Origin: Leptodactylus fallax
Taxonomy: Eukaryota; Chordata; Amphibia; Anura; Leptodactylidae
Direction of reading: 5' to 3'
Length of the DNA stretch: 64,000 nt
Assembly (NCBI GenBank): GCA_947044405.1
Contig: CAMRHE010000028.1
Coordinates: forward strand, 10,708,001 to 10,772,000
The notes under the pieces were generated by a model. It was given only the letters and a program-made list of their open reading frames with translations. It was not told where the DNA came from and did no database searches. The translations under genes and the position numbers were made by a program. Position 1 is the stretch's first letter, and each line of letters starts with the position of its first letter. Positions 34,573-48,829 of the stretch are shown piece by piece.

Positions 34573-35310
34573 AACCAGAGAGAGCTGTAAACACTGGAGC
34601 TCAGATAAAAGGGATTTGTAGGACTTTGTATGGTATAATACCGACATCAAAGAGACGCTGACTTCAGACGGCACAGATGGGATCACTTGTCCCTCCACTC
34701 TATTTGCCCAGCTGCTGGTGGTACCTGCACAGCTTTATTTGTCTGCACCCTATGGAAAAACACTCATGTAAATTTATTTTGGGTAAATAATGATTTTCCA
34801 TAGTCTTTGAATACAGACTGAAAAGAAGGAACCACCTGAAAAGACAGTGATAGGAACCTAGAAACATAATGAGCTCGTATACAATGAAAAAACAATAATC
34901 TGCATCAATTGGGTAATAACTGGGCACACGTGCACATGCGACATCCAGAGGGATGATCAGCCCCATCTAGGCTGGGGTTACCGGTAACAGGGGCGCACAG
35001 TAAAATCAAATGTTACTATGATGTGTCACCAAGATCTTCATCTCCTATAAAAGTCGTGACGGCCCCACAACTTCTCTCCCAACCATAGCTTACTGCTGCC
35101 CCCAAGCAACTGTGGAGCCCGAAGTTTAAAGGGGATGATTTTTTTTTATTATTTATGACCCATTCTTAGTACATTAATGGGATCTGAGCTGCAGTACCAG
35201 TGCTCAACCGCTATATAAGGCAGGACCGGCCCACTATATGATGTGTATGATGTTGGGGGGGAGCAACTGTTGGATTTCAACATGCCCAATCTTTTATTCT
35301 CACTCCAGTT
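34573..35310. other. Plain sequence
   Basis: No gene or repeat recognised. Confidence 0.4.
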
Positions 35311-35590
35311 AGACTGAAGCCCCACATTGCGAAAAAGCTGTGTATTACAGTACCTGCAAAGTGGATGGGATTGTGGCTAATCCATCCACACATTGCAGAA
35401 AAAAATCCGCAGAGGAAAAGCTGCATTTTCAAAAACACTTGCCTTTTTGAAAATCGCAACATGTCAATTGTACCTACGGAAATGCTGGTGTTTTCTGTCT
35501 AGGTATAATAGGGGCAAAAAGTCTGCACAGGAAAACTCTGCGGAAAAAACTGCGATGCGTTTCTGCCACGTTTTTTTCTGCAGCTATATT
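35311..35590. mobile_element. MITE, family M core 2
   Basis: Begins agactgaagccccacattgc. Core has aaatcgcaacatgtcaattg and cggaaatgctggtg, as in the copies at 28986 and 56165. The right terminus is degraded. Confidence 0.65.
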
Positions 35591-38039
35591 CACACAATTG
35601 CCCTGATCCTCTGCTGTTTTTTGCACCAGTGTGGCATCCATTTTTTTTTTTCATCAGACCCATTGAATTTTACCTGGAGAGTAAGGTCTGTGAAAATTTC
35701 CGATCCATCAAAACATAGAACATGCTCTACTTTTTGACGTATAATGGACAGCACTCGGTTGTGAACTTCAATAGTGTGAATAGAGCTGTCAATTACACAA
35801 GGTGTCTGGCAGTAGCTTACTTCCATATCTCCATGGAAAGCATATGCATGCTTGACTGAACTGAGTATGTATGTGTGTTGGGATTTAGGTAGAATATCTT
35901 GTTTTTCCATGAGATATTGAATGTGTGGCCAGCTTTATAGGTTATCTAGGTTATGGGATGTGTTTGGAGCTGACCACAAATCATAAAATACTGTTTGGAT
36001 ACGTAGGACCCTGCTCCTGGTGCTGGTTCACACAATGACCAAGGACCCCCCTCCCGCAACAGAAAATGCGGAAGTTGTGTCCATTCAGTCTGCTTTTGGT
36101 AACATTGTTAGAATGACCTGTAGGTAGATGTAATGAGAGGGGCATCGCTATAGGGAGTGGTAGGAATCGCACTAGGGTCCCCCAGACACCCCAGCGTTGT
36201 AAATGGCGGCTATTGGGGGAGGGGGGCTGTAACACATTTTCGATTTGGGTCCAGAAGACTCAAGTTACACCTCTGGGACAGGAGATGGAGTCATCACTTC
36301 AGTGCTATGGACTCCCTTGCATGTTCCTTGAGGTGCACATGGCCAATTATCAGATATCCTTTCTTCTACAGCTTTTAGCTGGATTTTGTGACCCAGTTGT
36401 GCAGCCATATAGTGCACGGTGCTCCCTCCGTTCCTCCATGTCGCTCGGTTAGACAGCTCTGCAGACAGCTTTATAAATAAAATATGTCCTGTAAAGCAAT
36501 AGCCCAGATAGAGATGTGACTAGAGCTGTTTATTACATATGTTATTTCATTTTATTTCGGAATCTCTAGAATTGTGATGTTTTTGCTCGCTGGTTCCAGG
36601 GCTGGTGCCGCGGAGGATTTGACATAATGTATGAATAGTGATGACATGGAGCCTGCATGCACTTCAGGGAGCGCAGGTCCCTGCTCTCAAGCTCTTAGCA
36701 CAACAGATTAGACTGAAAAAGCAAAGTCAGGTCTTTTTTTATGCAACATGATCTCTGCAAGACAGGCTCTCCTCCATTATTTATTGCCAGTATTCAAAAC
36801 ACATTTGACGTGAGTCTCGCGTGACGTTACATTGACTGCTTTAACTTGTTCGCTGCCATATCAGCCAATCCCCTGGATGAGGACGGACAGTTTAGTTTTG
36901 TGTATAGTAATAAAAGAATAATATTGGACTGAGCAGAACCCTAAATGTGGCCATACATCTTCAGTAGATGACAGCTACTCCTCCCAACCCCCTCGTATAC
37001 ATGCACACTTGATTCAGCTCTGGAGGCTAATCTCTCCTGAGAACAATAGGATTGGGCATTGAAGCTCAGTATGGCTTGTCTTTCCTTTTTCAGACATAGT
37101 CTGATGGGGAAGAACTGGGAAACACCCATACATGTAAGTAAGTAGGTCAGTCCTGTTGAAATGTCTTACGAGTAAGAGTGTGCCAAGTTTTAACGTTATC
37201 ATCCGTACAGTGTGAGAAGCAGTGGTCTATCGCTGGGACCCCCACTGAAAGAGTTGAGAGGTTGCTGTTATATAGCCTGCACAGTCGTATTATCAGGAAT
37301 TGCAGCAATGCACAGACCAACCATAGTGTGTTAGGTAGACGACAGACATAGTGGTTGTGGCACATCCGTCAGGAGGGTAACTAAAGGCTCACGAGCCCTG
37401 GTGCAAAAGCTTATCTAGGGCCCCTCTGTACAACTTCTTCCTATCTCTGCATTTTTCTAGCATTTACATTTCCCTTTCCTTCTTCATGTCTGTGTACACA
37501 ATTTTTCCATCATTCCCATCTCCTGCTGGTGCCCCTTACAGATTAATACTGCCCGCTTTTGTGCCTCAGCCTCCCCATAGAATCCCGCCTTGACTATATG
37601 CTGCCGCCCAACTGCTACTTCATTTTATTCTTTCTGACAGTGGAAGGCTGTGTATCATAAATCTTCTTCTCCTGTTTCATCCCAGTGCACCAGAGGGCAT
37701 AGGTGATAAATTTATGATTCATAGACTGCCGGACATTAAAGGACATCAGAAAGGAGATCAAAGAAACTTATTCAGCCCTAGTGTGGTGAGGAGAACCTTT
37801 GGGCCCCCCTGACTTCTAGGCCCACTCACAGCTGAGACCCCTGTGACTCCTATAGTTATGCCAGGGGAAGCCATGCATACTGCCCGTTTTCCATTACACT
37901 TCCATTGCAATTTATTGTCCACTGCCTGTTACTTGACAGTCGCGCAGGTTGCAGGTAAACTGTAGTATGAAGTTTCATTTACATCTGAAAAGATCAGAGT
38001 ATAATAATAGCAGTTCTGGATTTATTTTTTATTTCATTA
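35591..38039. other. Plain sequence with a small dispersed-repeat piece
   Basis: No gene recognised over about 2.4 kb. A fragment of the 'gataac' family (ggtctatcgctgggaccccc) lies near 37225-37245. Confidence 0.4.
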
Positions 38040-38135
38040 TACTTACTTGTATAGCGCCATCATATTCCGCAGCGCTTTACAGATATTGTCTGTCACTATC
38101 CCATATAGGGCTCACAATGTACATTCCCCAGGATG
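38040..38135 (-). mobile_element. SINE 3' half (frog V-SINE family)
   Basis: Plus strand shows tatagcgccatcatattccg, cagcgctttacagatattgt and agggctcacaatgtacattc; the reverse complement is the SINE body followed by its tail. Confidence 0.75.
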
Positions 38136-38385
38136 TCTTTGGAGTTATTCATATTCAGGACATATTCAGTCTGAACAAAACCGAGGTTCACCCGACAAAT
38201 CAAGATGGATAGGATTATAATGGAGGCAAGTGGGCACTTGCTTGCTGTTAGGCCCACTTGCAGCCGTGGGCCCTGGGCAACCAAACATTTTGCCCTTATT
38301 ATAATCTGCCCTTGGTGATAAGTGTTCTATCAACAGGGGTCCAACCGCTGGGACCTTCACCAATCATAAGAACAGGGTACTATGG

Positions 38386-39621
38386 CATACCTCCCAACTT
38401 TCAAAGAACAGAAAGAGGGACAAAATATGCGGTGCGCTATGCGCGCCATGGCAAATTTAGCTCCACCCACTTCTACGTTGACTCCGCCCATTCTCATCTA
38501 TTTTTCCATGTGCCCCCACACAGTATAATGCTCCTACAGTCACCCTAACATTATATGCCCCCACATTATAATGGTCCTCTCCAATTGCCCCATAGTATTA
38601 AGTCCCTCTCCTCGTGCCCCAGTTTAAACTGGTGGAAACTAGAGGGGGACATTAAACTTGGGCAGCTAGAGAGTGTCATTAAACTATGGGGCAGCTGGAG
38701 GGTGACATTAAACTATGGGGCAGCTGGAGGTTGACATTAAACAGTGGGGGTAGTTGAAGGGGGACATTAAACTGGGGGCAACTAGATGCAGATATGTCCC
38801 CCTCCAGCTACTCGCCATGGTTTAGTGTCCTCCAGTTGCCCCCAGTTTAATGTCACCCTCCATCTGCCCCCCCCAGTTTAATGTCCCCCCTCCATCTTCC
38901 CCAGTTTAATGTCCCCCTTCATCTGCCACCAGCTTAATGCCCCCCTCATCTTCCCCCAGTTTAATGTCCCCCTTCATCTGCCACCATCTTAATGTCCCCC
39001 CTTCATCTGCCACCAGCATAATGCCCCATTCATCTCCACCCAGTTTAATGTCCCCTTTATCTGCCACTAATTTAATGTCCCCCCTTCATGTCACCAGCTT
39101 AATGCCCCTTCATCTGCCCCCAATTTAATTGCCCCCTCCATCTACCACCAATTTAATGTCCCCCTTTATCTGCCACCAGCTTAATGACCCCCTTGAATTC
39201 CCACCAGTTTAATTGACCCCTTAATCTGCCTTCAGTTTAATTGCCCCCTAAATCTGCCTTCAGTTTAACTGCCCCCTACATCTGCCCCCAGTTCCCCCCT
39301 CTTGCTCACACATGCTGTCTCTCTTTCTCTTTGATCACTCTCTGTTCCCAGCTTTCTGTGCAACATCACAGTCTGTCCCGCAGTATCCAGAATAGCTCCG
39401 CCCACACAAGAGTCTGATCACATGTTCATGACATCATCAAAGGTCCTTTAGCCACTAGGATTTAGCATCTACCATTTAGCCTTTACCCTACCCTAATAAA
39501 GTTTGTTAACAGCAAAACACTTCAAGGGCATAACGGGACAAACTGTAAGCTATGCGGGACTGCGGGACAGCAGTATAAAATCGGGACTGTCCCGCAAGAT
39601 GCAGGACGGTTGGGAGCTATG
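38386..39621. mobile_element. 1.2-kb element with cctcccaac termini and 6-bp target duplication
   Basis: Termini catacctcccaac and inverted gttgggagctatg, flanked by a perfect ctatgg duplication (38380-38385; 39622-39627). The subterminal regions carry GGGAC-rich inverted motifs (gagggacaaaatatgcgg at left, cgggactgtcccgc at right). The interior has an inverted minisatellite (38620-39300). No transposase seen, so it is non-autonomous. The superfamily is uncertain. Confidence 0.75.
38620..39300. repeat. Inverted minisatellite, about 30-bp unit
   Basis: Left part (38630-38790) has units with gggacattaaactggggc. Right part (38820-39300) has the reverse-complement units with cccagtttaatgtccccctt and catctgccacc. 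The centre lies near 38790-38820. The arrays face each other, so the region can fold back. Confidence 0.88.
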
Positions 39622-39639
39622 CTATGGACATTGTACGAG

Positions 39640-40560
39640 TGGTGTATGGAGCAGCGATGGAGCATGTGTGTGATGGTGCAGCATGTGCCTGATGGTGGAA
39701 TATGTGCCTGATAGTGGAGCATGTGTTTGATGGAGGAGCATGTGCATGATGGTCAAGCATGTATGTGATGGTGGAGCATGTGCCTAATGGTGGAGCATGT
39801 GTGTGATGGTAGAGCATGTGCCTAATGGTGGAGTATGTGCCTGATGGTGGAGCATGTGCCTGATGGTGGAGCATGTGTGGGATGGTAGAGCATGTGCCTG
39901 ATGGTGGAGCATACGTGTGATGGTGGAGCATGTGCCTGATGGTGGAGAATGTATGTGATGGTGGAGCATGTGCATGATGGTGGACAATGTATGTGATGGT
40001 GGAGCATGTGCCTGATGGTGGAGCATGTACGTGATAGTGGAGCATGTGCCTGATGGTGGAGCATGTATGTGATGGTGGAGCATGTGCCTGATGGTGGAGC
40101 ATGTATGTGATGGTGGAGCAGGTGCCTGATGGTGGAGCATGTATGTGATAGTGGAGCATGTGCCTGATGGTGGAGCATGTATGTGATGGTGGAGCATGTG
40201 CCTGATAGGGGAGGATGTGTGGGATGGTAGAGCATGTGCTGATGGTGGAGCATGTGCGTGATGGTGGAGAATGTATGTGATGGTGGAACATGTGCCTGAT
40301 GGTGGAGCATGTATGTGATAGTGGAGCATGTTCCTGATGGTGGAGAATGTGCATGATGGTGGAGCATGTATGTGATGGTGGAGCATGTATGTGATGGTGG
40401 AGCATGTGCCTGATGGTGGAGCATGTATGTGATTGTGGAGCATGTGCCTGATGGTGGAGAATGTGCATGATGGTGGAGCATGTGCCTGATGGTGGAGTAT
40501 GTATGTGATGGTGGAGCATGTGTGAGATCGTGGAGCATGTGCCTGATGATGAGAAGGTGA
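39640..40560. repeat. 19-bp (38-bp dimer) minisatellite
   Basis: About 48 units of 19 bp, alternating gtgcctgatggtggagcat and gtatgtgatggtggagcat. His/Ser/Thr/Pro-rich minus-strand ORFs (up to 315 residues) are repeat artefacts. Confidence 0.95.
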
Positions 40561-40749
40561 GCACAGATCTTGGCTGCCTTCTGCAGTAACACAGAGATAG
40601 GTTATCTTTTACTTAATAAGAAATATGAGAATTGGACTCCTGGAGGCATGAGCTCATGAGTATGTCTCATTGTCCAAAGGTATTCTAAAATCATCTTGTG
40701 GTTGGGTAAACTTTTAAGGAAAACTCCAGCTGGGAGTACATAGAAAGTA

Positions 40750-40889
40750 CTGTGCAAAAGTTTTAGACAGGTGTGGAAAAATACTGCAAGTTAAAAATAC
40801 TTTCAGAAATAGAAGTGTTAATAGATTATTTTTGTCAATTAACAAAATGAAGTGAATGAAGAAAAGAGAAATGTAAAACTTTTGCACAA
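40750..40889. mobile_element. 140-bp MITE with TA target sites
   Basis: Flanked by TA (40748-40749; 40890-40891). Ends ctgtgcaaaagttttagaca and inverted gtaaaacttttgcacaa. Same family as 6935-7242. Confidence 0.8.
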
Positions 40890-40891
40890 TA

Positions 40892-41663
40892 CTTACATTT
40901 TCCAGAATTTCCATTTGAATTATCACTTGATACTCAGAATCTTGTCAGTAAGAAGACAAAGTGTAACTGGAAGTGGAGAGCAGTCGTGGCATACGTAGTA
41001 CTCACCCACTGTGAGCGGGAATATCACATGATTGTAATAATTTTCCCTTTAAGGAAATCAGATTAAGAGGAAGCAAAACATATTTTTAGTGACTGAATCC
41101 ATACGATCCCGAGGGGTTTACAATTCCAAGGTTTGAGCTTTCCGAAGGATCTAATGTTGATACATTATAGAGATGGAGGCCAATAACAAGGCGGATCAAG
41201 CATGGCATTTCCCACCACTAGTGCTCCAGCATCATTTGCAGTTATGGGTGTAGACGAGCACATAAACTCATTAGGCTTCTGCTCAGATAATAACTGAGAC
41301 ATGAATTCAGAGAAAATGAGGCCAGGCATCAAGTGGATATAGTCAATAACCTGTAAATGTATGTAGACAGTTTTTATTAAAGCGACATGAAGCCATAATA
41401 TGGAAGATGTCGCAATGCATTGTAACTCGTGTCAGACGAATGGCGGCTCCTGTACACAGGCATTAAGCTTTGTTCCCAGAGTCACCAAGCCCCGGACAAT
41501 TATGATGGATGAAGTCCGATGTATTATATAAATGGAGTCCATCAAGTTCCTATTCGGTTTCAGTTTATTTTAATGACAACAATATCTCTGTAGACCATGA
41601 TATGTTTACAGACAGAACTGAGCCTTGGAGACACAATAGAAGCAGCTGTATAAAAGTTCTCCT
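40892..41663. other. Plain sequence
   Basis: No gene or repeat recognised. Confidence 0.4.
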
Positions 41664-42445
41664 TAAAGGGAGTGTGTCACCAGAACTAAGCATGTCACCC
41701 CAGCCCTGCAGCTAGATATGCTGGGTTCTGGTGACACTAACCTATCTATCTGCAAGGCTGGGGTGATATGCTGGTTCTGGTGACACTAACCTATCTATCT
41801 GCAGGACTGGGCTGATATGCTGGTTCTGGTGACACTAACCTATCTATCTGCAGGGCTGGGGGCATATACTGGTTCTGGTGACACTAACCTATCTATCTGC
41901 AGGGCTGGGGTGATATGCTGGTTCTGGTGACACTAGCCTATCTATCTGCTGGGCTGGGGTGATATGCTGGTTCTGGTGACACTAACCTATCTATCTGCAG
42001 GGCTGGGGTGATATGCTGGTTCTGGTGACACTAACCTATCTATCTGCAGGGCTGGGGGCATATACTGGTTCTGGTGACACTAACCTATCTATCTGCAGGG
42101 CTGGGGTGATATGCTGGTTCTGGTGACACTAACCTATCTATCTGCAGGGCTGGGGTGATATGCTGGTTCTGGTGACACTAACCTATCTATCTGCAGGGCT
42201 GGGGTGATATGCTGGTTCTGGTGACACTAACCTATCTATCTGCAGGGCTGGGGTGATATGCTGGCTCTGGTCACACTAACCTATCTATCTGCAGGGCTGG
42301 GGTGATATGCTGGTTCTGGTGACACTAACCTATCTATCTGCAGGGCTGGGGTGATATGCTGGTTCTGGTGACACTAACCTATCTATCTGCAGGGCTGGGG
42401 TGATATGCTGGTTCTGGTGACTCTAACCTATCTATCTGCACCCTC
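41664..42445. repeat. 49-bp minisatellite with a head-to-head first unit
   Basis: About 15 highly similar units of 49 bp: ctatctatctgcagggctgg, then ggtgatatgctggttctggt, then gacactaac. The left edge (41669-41712) contains one partial unit in the opposite orientation (caccagaactaagcatgtca), so the array begins with a small hairpin. The unit derives from a dispersed repeat that also appears at 45545. Confidence 0.95.
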
Positions 42446-42985
42446 ATACACATCAGATGGATGGTTGGTCACACACCAAAATCGATGGGTTCTCTCAACA
42501 TTAATCTACTCTGTGTGGCCACCTTTCACCATACCATTGTTTCTTCTTATCCAGAGCTGGATTTACCCATATGCCCTGAAAAGGGCTCTTTCTTAGAGGA
42601 AACTCTACATATGAATACAATGAGCAATTATTGCATATTTGTGTTAATTAGGTTTATCCAGTGTCCTGAGAGTGTGAGGAAGACCCTGAGGCAGGTACAA
42701 GGAGAGGACTGTAGGGGGTGCTAGATTTGTAGCAAGAGCAGACCCCTTTTCTATGCACAGAATATTATCCGTAGTGTTATGTTTTAAGTACAATGTTTCC
42801 ATAGAACACACAAGAGAGTAAGAAGGTTTTACAAACCGGTAATGGGTCCTCATGAAACTTCCTTGGAAAATCCATAACCTCAAGTCTTGAATTATTAGAT
42901 GTCACCACGTGAAGTTCTGAAGTAACTACATATGATTAACATTTTAGCTATTAAAGTCATTTTAGCACAAAATAATGTAGCATCA
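42446..42985. other. Plain sequence
   Basis: No gene recognised. Confidence 0.4.
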
Positions 42986-43004
42986 ACTCTCTCTCTCTCT
43001 CTCT

Positions 43005-43043
<39 letters not shown>
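42986..43043. repeat. (CT)n(TA)n microsatellite
   Basis: A CT run of about 20 bp followed by about 35 bp of TA dinucleotides. Confidence 0.97.
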
Positions 43044-43049
<6 letters not shown>

Positions 43050-43084
43050 ACTACAACTCTCAGCATGCCCTGATAGAAACTCCT

Positions 43085-43350
43085 CTAAGGCTAGATGCAG
43101 ACCTGCGCCCGGTCTCCACCTGGGAATTCTGTTTCTCATTCCGCTTTAAAAATGAGGAGAGAAAAGTCCAGTAAGCAGCACTTTTCTCTCCACATTTTCT
43201 ACCCTTTTCAGGCGGAAACCTGGCGGACCACATTATTGTCTATGGGGTCCCTGATTTCCGAAGGTAACCGCTTTTTTAAGCAGATTAGGTTTCCCCAAGT
43301 GGACCTCCCGAATGGAAACCTGAATGCAGGTGTGAACCAAGCATCATCTC
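43085..43350. mobile_element. MITE, same family as 3424-3641
   Basis: Left part agacctgcgcccggtctcca and right part gaatgcaggtgtgaaccaag are inverted. The interior has the reverse complement of the 3424 copy's body (tggcggaccacattattgtc). Confidence 0.7.
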
Positions 43351-43432
43351 CATCTTTCATAGAATAGGTGCAGCAGCGAGAAGTCCTGGAGGTTAAAATT
43401 GTGACATGTAAGATGCAAGGAAATACGATATA

Positions 43433-44878
<1,446 letters not shown>

Positions 44879-44880
44879 AA

Positions 44881-45544
44881 TGTCGTTCGATTAAAGCGAT
44901 CACGCGGGTTTTATAGCTGTGTTGAAATTTTTTGGGTGATTTATAATCCCATTTATTTACTGTTGTGTTTTTTGTGTTACTTCACATTTAGGTTATTTTT
45001 GTTTGTTTTTTTATAGTGTCACATCTATAAACTCCTTGCTTATACAGAAACTCTGATATCCAGTGCTGTGGATTTCATACTGTGGCTCAATTACACCTCT
45101 CAGCATGGCAGCGAGCTAGCACAAGAACACTTGAAAGCTATTTCTGGCAAAGAAAGGTGACCGTATGTACAGAACTGATAATTGGATAAATACTTTATTG
45201 CTGTTTTGTAGAGTGGAAGCTACAAAGCATTTAGAAATAGCCGGGGCTTTGACTAAGTGAGTACATTCCCTGGAGGCAGCTGTAATATAATATTGTGCAT
45301 GTGTGTAGGGTCAGATGTCCTATAAAAGGCTCATAACTTCTAAATCCTCTTCCCCATATTAAACATTCCATGATCACATATGACCTTACCCATTAGTATA
45401 TGTAATCAGGCGGTGCCATGTAAAGTGGCCATCACAATATCTGACAACTGTGCTAAAAAATAAATAAATTTTAATGGCTATCAATTCCAATATACCAGTA
45501 TAACAATGTCGTAGGGTTCAGAAGACGTCCTTCACCAGAAGACT
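44881..45544. other. Plain sequence
   Basis: No gene or repeat recognised. Confidence 0.4.
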
Positions 45545-45905
45545 GGAAAGGGAATCTGTCATCAGAACCCAACATATCACCCCAGCTCTGCAGAAAGACT
45601 GGTTAGGGTCATTAGAATTAGCATATCACCCCAGCCCTAGAAATAGATAGGTTACGGTTATCAGAACCAGCATATCATCCCAGCCCTGCAGATAGATAGG
45701 TTATGGTCACCAGAACCAGCATATCGTCCCAGCCCTGCAGATAGATAGGTTATGGTCACCAGAACCAGCATATCACCCCAGCCCTGCAGATAGATAGGTT
45801 ATGGTCACCAGAACCAGCATATCACCCCAGCCCTGCAGATAGATAGGTTAGTGTCACCAGAACCAGCATATCATCCCAGCCCTGCAGATAGATAGGTTAG
45901 ATCCT
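45545..45905. repeat. 49-bp minisatellite, inverted relative to 41664-42445
   Basis: About seven units containing gtcaccagaaccagcatatc, accccagccctgcagataga and taggtta: the reverse complement of the 41664 array. The first units (45549-45650) are diverged and resemble the dispersed repeat beginning gaatctgtcatcagaaccc, so this looks like an array growing out of that repeat. Confidence 0.93.
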
Positions 45906-47654
45906 AATGTGTTAAATGTGAGACAAAATGTGTTAATAATATTCATATATTATATTGCAAAGTTTATTTCTAGAAAAATTGTTAGAAAGTTTAACTACAC
46001 TTTAAGAAAGGTGTAACTGTGAAACCGTGCAACCTTGGAAGAAAAATTCTTTAAAGCTGCACTGCAATCATTATTTTTCTATTGTTCTGTACCTTTTCCG
46101 CCAATATATATGTACAGTAAATCAGCTCATCACCTTATTTTCTACCTGAAAATTAACAGAATTCTCTCATCTATTGGGTTATGTGATCTCATTCTGACCT
46201 GCTCAGAACTACTTGCCTTTCTGTTCTCTCTTCCTGCTTAGAGTGCAACACTCCGGCTCTCCACAGGGGGTGCACAATTGCTAGTGATTAGGCTCCTGTC
46301 TCACAATTATAATGAAGAAGGTGCCACTTCATTCTTCCTAACTGTAAATTTATTGTATTTGGCTCTTAGAGTTTTTTTTTTTAATATAGAGAGAAGGATA
46401 ATTTGGGTACATTGACGTGGTGCAAAGGATGAAGAACTTAAGGTGGACTTTCACCTCAAATTACTCTCCACTTTCCGCCCCTCCAGCTTTCTGCTGCGGC
46501 TTTCCCCTCACTGATTAGACTCAATTGAATGGGTCTAATACCTTCCTGACATCCACCGTAATAGTATGGCAGATGTACGATATTTAAATATGGCGGCCGC
46601 TCATGAGATGAGCAGCCGCCATAGCCGCTGGGTCGCAGAAATCCGGCCCTAGTTCCCGCAGAGGGCCAGCAGAGGACATGCTGATTTATGAAGGCTACAG
46701 TCGGCTGTTGGCAACTACATGTCAGATAGCCAGTCACTCATGTGTATGGCCGGCTGTATTCTCCTGCATGACTGACCGAAATAGATACAGCCAAATGGTA
46801 TTGATCATCTAAGCAGGGGGGAACAATGGGATTGTATTTGGGGGAGAATGGGGTGCAGGCGCTAAGTTACATTGGGGAACACATGGCAGAAATAGCTGGG
46901 TATCCTCGACCTTTAAAGTTAAATTGCTGACCTCATTTAGGTCACTTGTTCTCCATTTTTTAAGCAAGCATTTCATTAACTGGCAAGCGTCTATCAGTTT
47001 AGGAGAATTCACCACATTGACTGCAGCAGAATCTACAGAATCCTCCGAGGTGGAGAGCTTCATAAATCATAAATGATGCGCCTTTTAAAGCTTCCATCAA
47101 AGTGCATTGCGGAGACCATGTGGTTTCTCTGTGAGATCCTCTCTGATTCACGGAGGCAGCAACACACTGTAGCTGGGCAGATGCAGAACAATCCATTTCT
47201 CCAATGGAATGATGGAAGTATAATGATGGAGACTGAGCTGTGATGCCTGGCTATCCTTACTGTGAGGTAGATGCATTGCAGGCAGCAGTAATGGATGGGG
47301 GTAACAAGCTGGAGGGGGTCTTCATTCATTTCTACCAGACTTTGTAAACTGCACCATCCCCCACTGCAAGCGATGGAAGTGCAGACGCTTGACACAGCAG
47401 TCATTATGTATTCCTGTTCTGCAGAAATACTGCGTCAGGAGGTTTCTTTCACCTCCACCCAGTGCAGCCGCCAAACTGAAAAATCACTTTCTCACCCAAC
47501 AGAATCATCTCAATCAATACGACAATGTACATTAAGACTTGGCTGGTATAATATCAGTTTATTGTGAAAACCATAGAATGCAGATTAATTCTACATTAGG
47601 TTAATCCATATTCTGGGGATTTTATTATACAATTATAACATACAGCAACATACC
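45906..47654. other. Plain sequence
   Basis: No gene recognised. ORFs around 46456-47567 have no known domain or clear splice structure. Confidence 0.4.
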
Positions 47655-48625
47655 GTATTTATATACTACTGAATCCGCAGCGCTGTACAGAGGTTGTCAC
47701 CATCCACATCCATCCATTTACATTCCCAGTCTCAGCCCACCCTATTGCACCTATCAGTAAGTTTTCAGAATATGGAAGGAAAATAAGAAAGATTTACAAA
47801 TATTACCCTTGGTTAGAGTTAAAATTAAATACACTAATCTAAACACCCTCCTCCCGCCTACTTTCTAAATGACATAATGAAGCAAAAATGTATAATTACC
47901 CACATTTTCTGATTATCCGGTGATGATCCATTTCCCCATTTCCAGAAATGGAACGTCACTAAACCTCCCCCCTCCGATCCACCTCATCATGCTTACCTAT
48001 CTTCTTCCTGTCCAGGCTTCCTTCTGCGGGGAACAGCTCCTCCTTCTGTGACGTCAGCCCACGCGTGCGCAAAAGAGCCCCGGTGCTGAAGCTGACATGC
48101 CATCTCTATTGCGCAAGCGTGGGAGCTACAGCACAGTGCCGGAACTGCTGCATGCTGCATAGTAAAAAAAAAGGAGGAGCCGTTCCCTGCAGAAGGAAGC
48201 CTGGACAGGAAGAAGACAGGTAAGTATAATGGGGTAGGAGGTGGGCTGAGTTACTTGGGAAGGGCTAGTACTGGGCAGGATAGCTAGGGAGACAGGGAGG
48301 GGGTGTTAGAGATGGAGGGGGAGGAGTGAGAGGGAGATGTGATGTGTGAGAGCCTACAACTATCAGAATGCATTGCATCAGCTAAGGCAGCAGGAAACTA
48401 CACCATGTAAACAAATGCAGAAGATGCTAGGCGCTCTCAGAGAAACCAAGAAATCACTAAAGGTATCACTAAAGGTATCTGAATGCACTTATTAACCCAT
48501 TAAAAGCACTAACAGACCTGTTTTAAAAAAATATATTTTTTTTGCCCGGAAAACCCCTTTAAACTCAACATCCCAGTGCTGCAAAGGAAGTGTGCTAACC
48601 ACTGAGCCAGCCAGCTGATTCTGCA
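47655..48625 (-). mobile_element. V-SINE split by a 0.7-kb insertion
   Basis: The head is at 48563-48625 (reverse strand shows ggctcagtggttagcacact and tttgcagcactgggatgttg). The body and tail are at 47655-47822 (reverse strand shows ccttccatattctgaaaa, ttactgatagg and gtacagcgctgcggattcag). Order and orientation agree with one SINE copy interrupted at TTAA. Confidence 0.72.
47823..48558. mobile_element. Insertion with central palindrome, flanked by TTAA
   Basis: TTAA at 47819-47822 and 48559-48562. The right end, read inward, is ggggttttccgggcaaaaa, a familiar frog element terminus; the left end does not match it clearly. The centre holds a strong palindrome: 47992-48045 pairs with 48171-48224 (cttcttcctgtccaggcttc), with an inner pair around ccacgcgtgcgcaa and ttgcgcaagcgtgg. 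No coding capacity. Confidence 0.6.
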
Positions 48626-48829
48626 CTTCTAAACCCCATGTAATGATATCAGATCTTATCTGTGTGCAACAGGATGACACATACTGCAGATATGATATGA
48701 CATGCGGGTGACATCACATGACCACAGTGGCCATATGACCTGATATTAGCACATATAAAACATCTCTGAGTTGACTACTGTGGTCATGTAACATAAAGCA
48801 ATAATAGTTCTGGCAGTGTCATGCATTAT

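Noticed and set aside
39617..40592. His/Ser/Thr/Pro-rich minus ORFs up to 315 residues
   Set aside because: Read-out of the 19-bp minisatellite in overlapping frames.
46456..47567. Overlapping ORFs that might be host exons
   Set aside because: No recognisable domain, no consistent splice signals, both strands equally open; not enough to call a gene.
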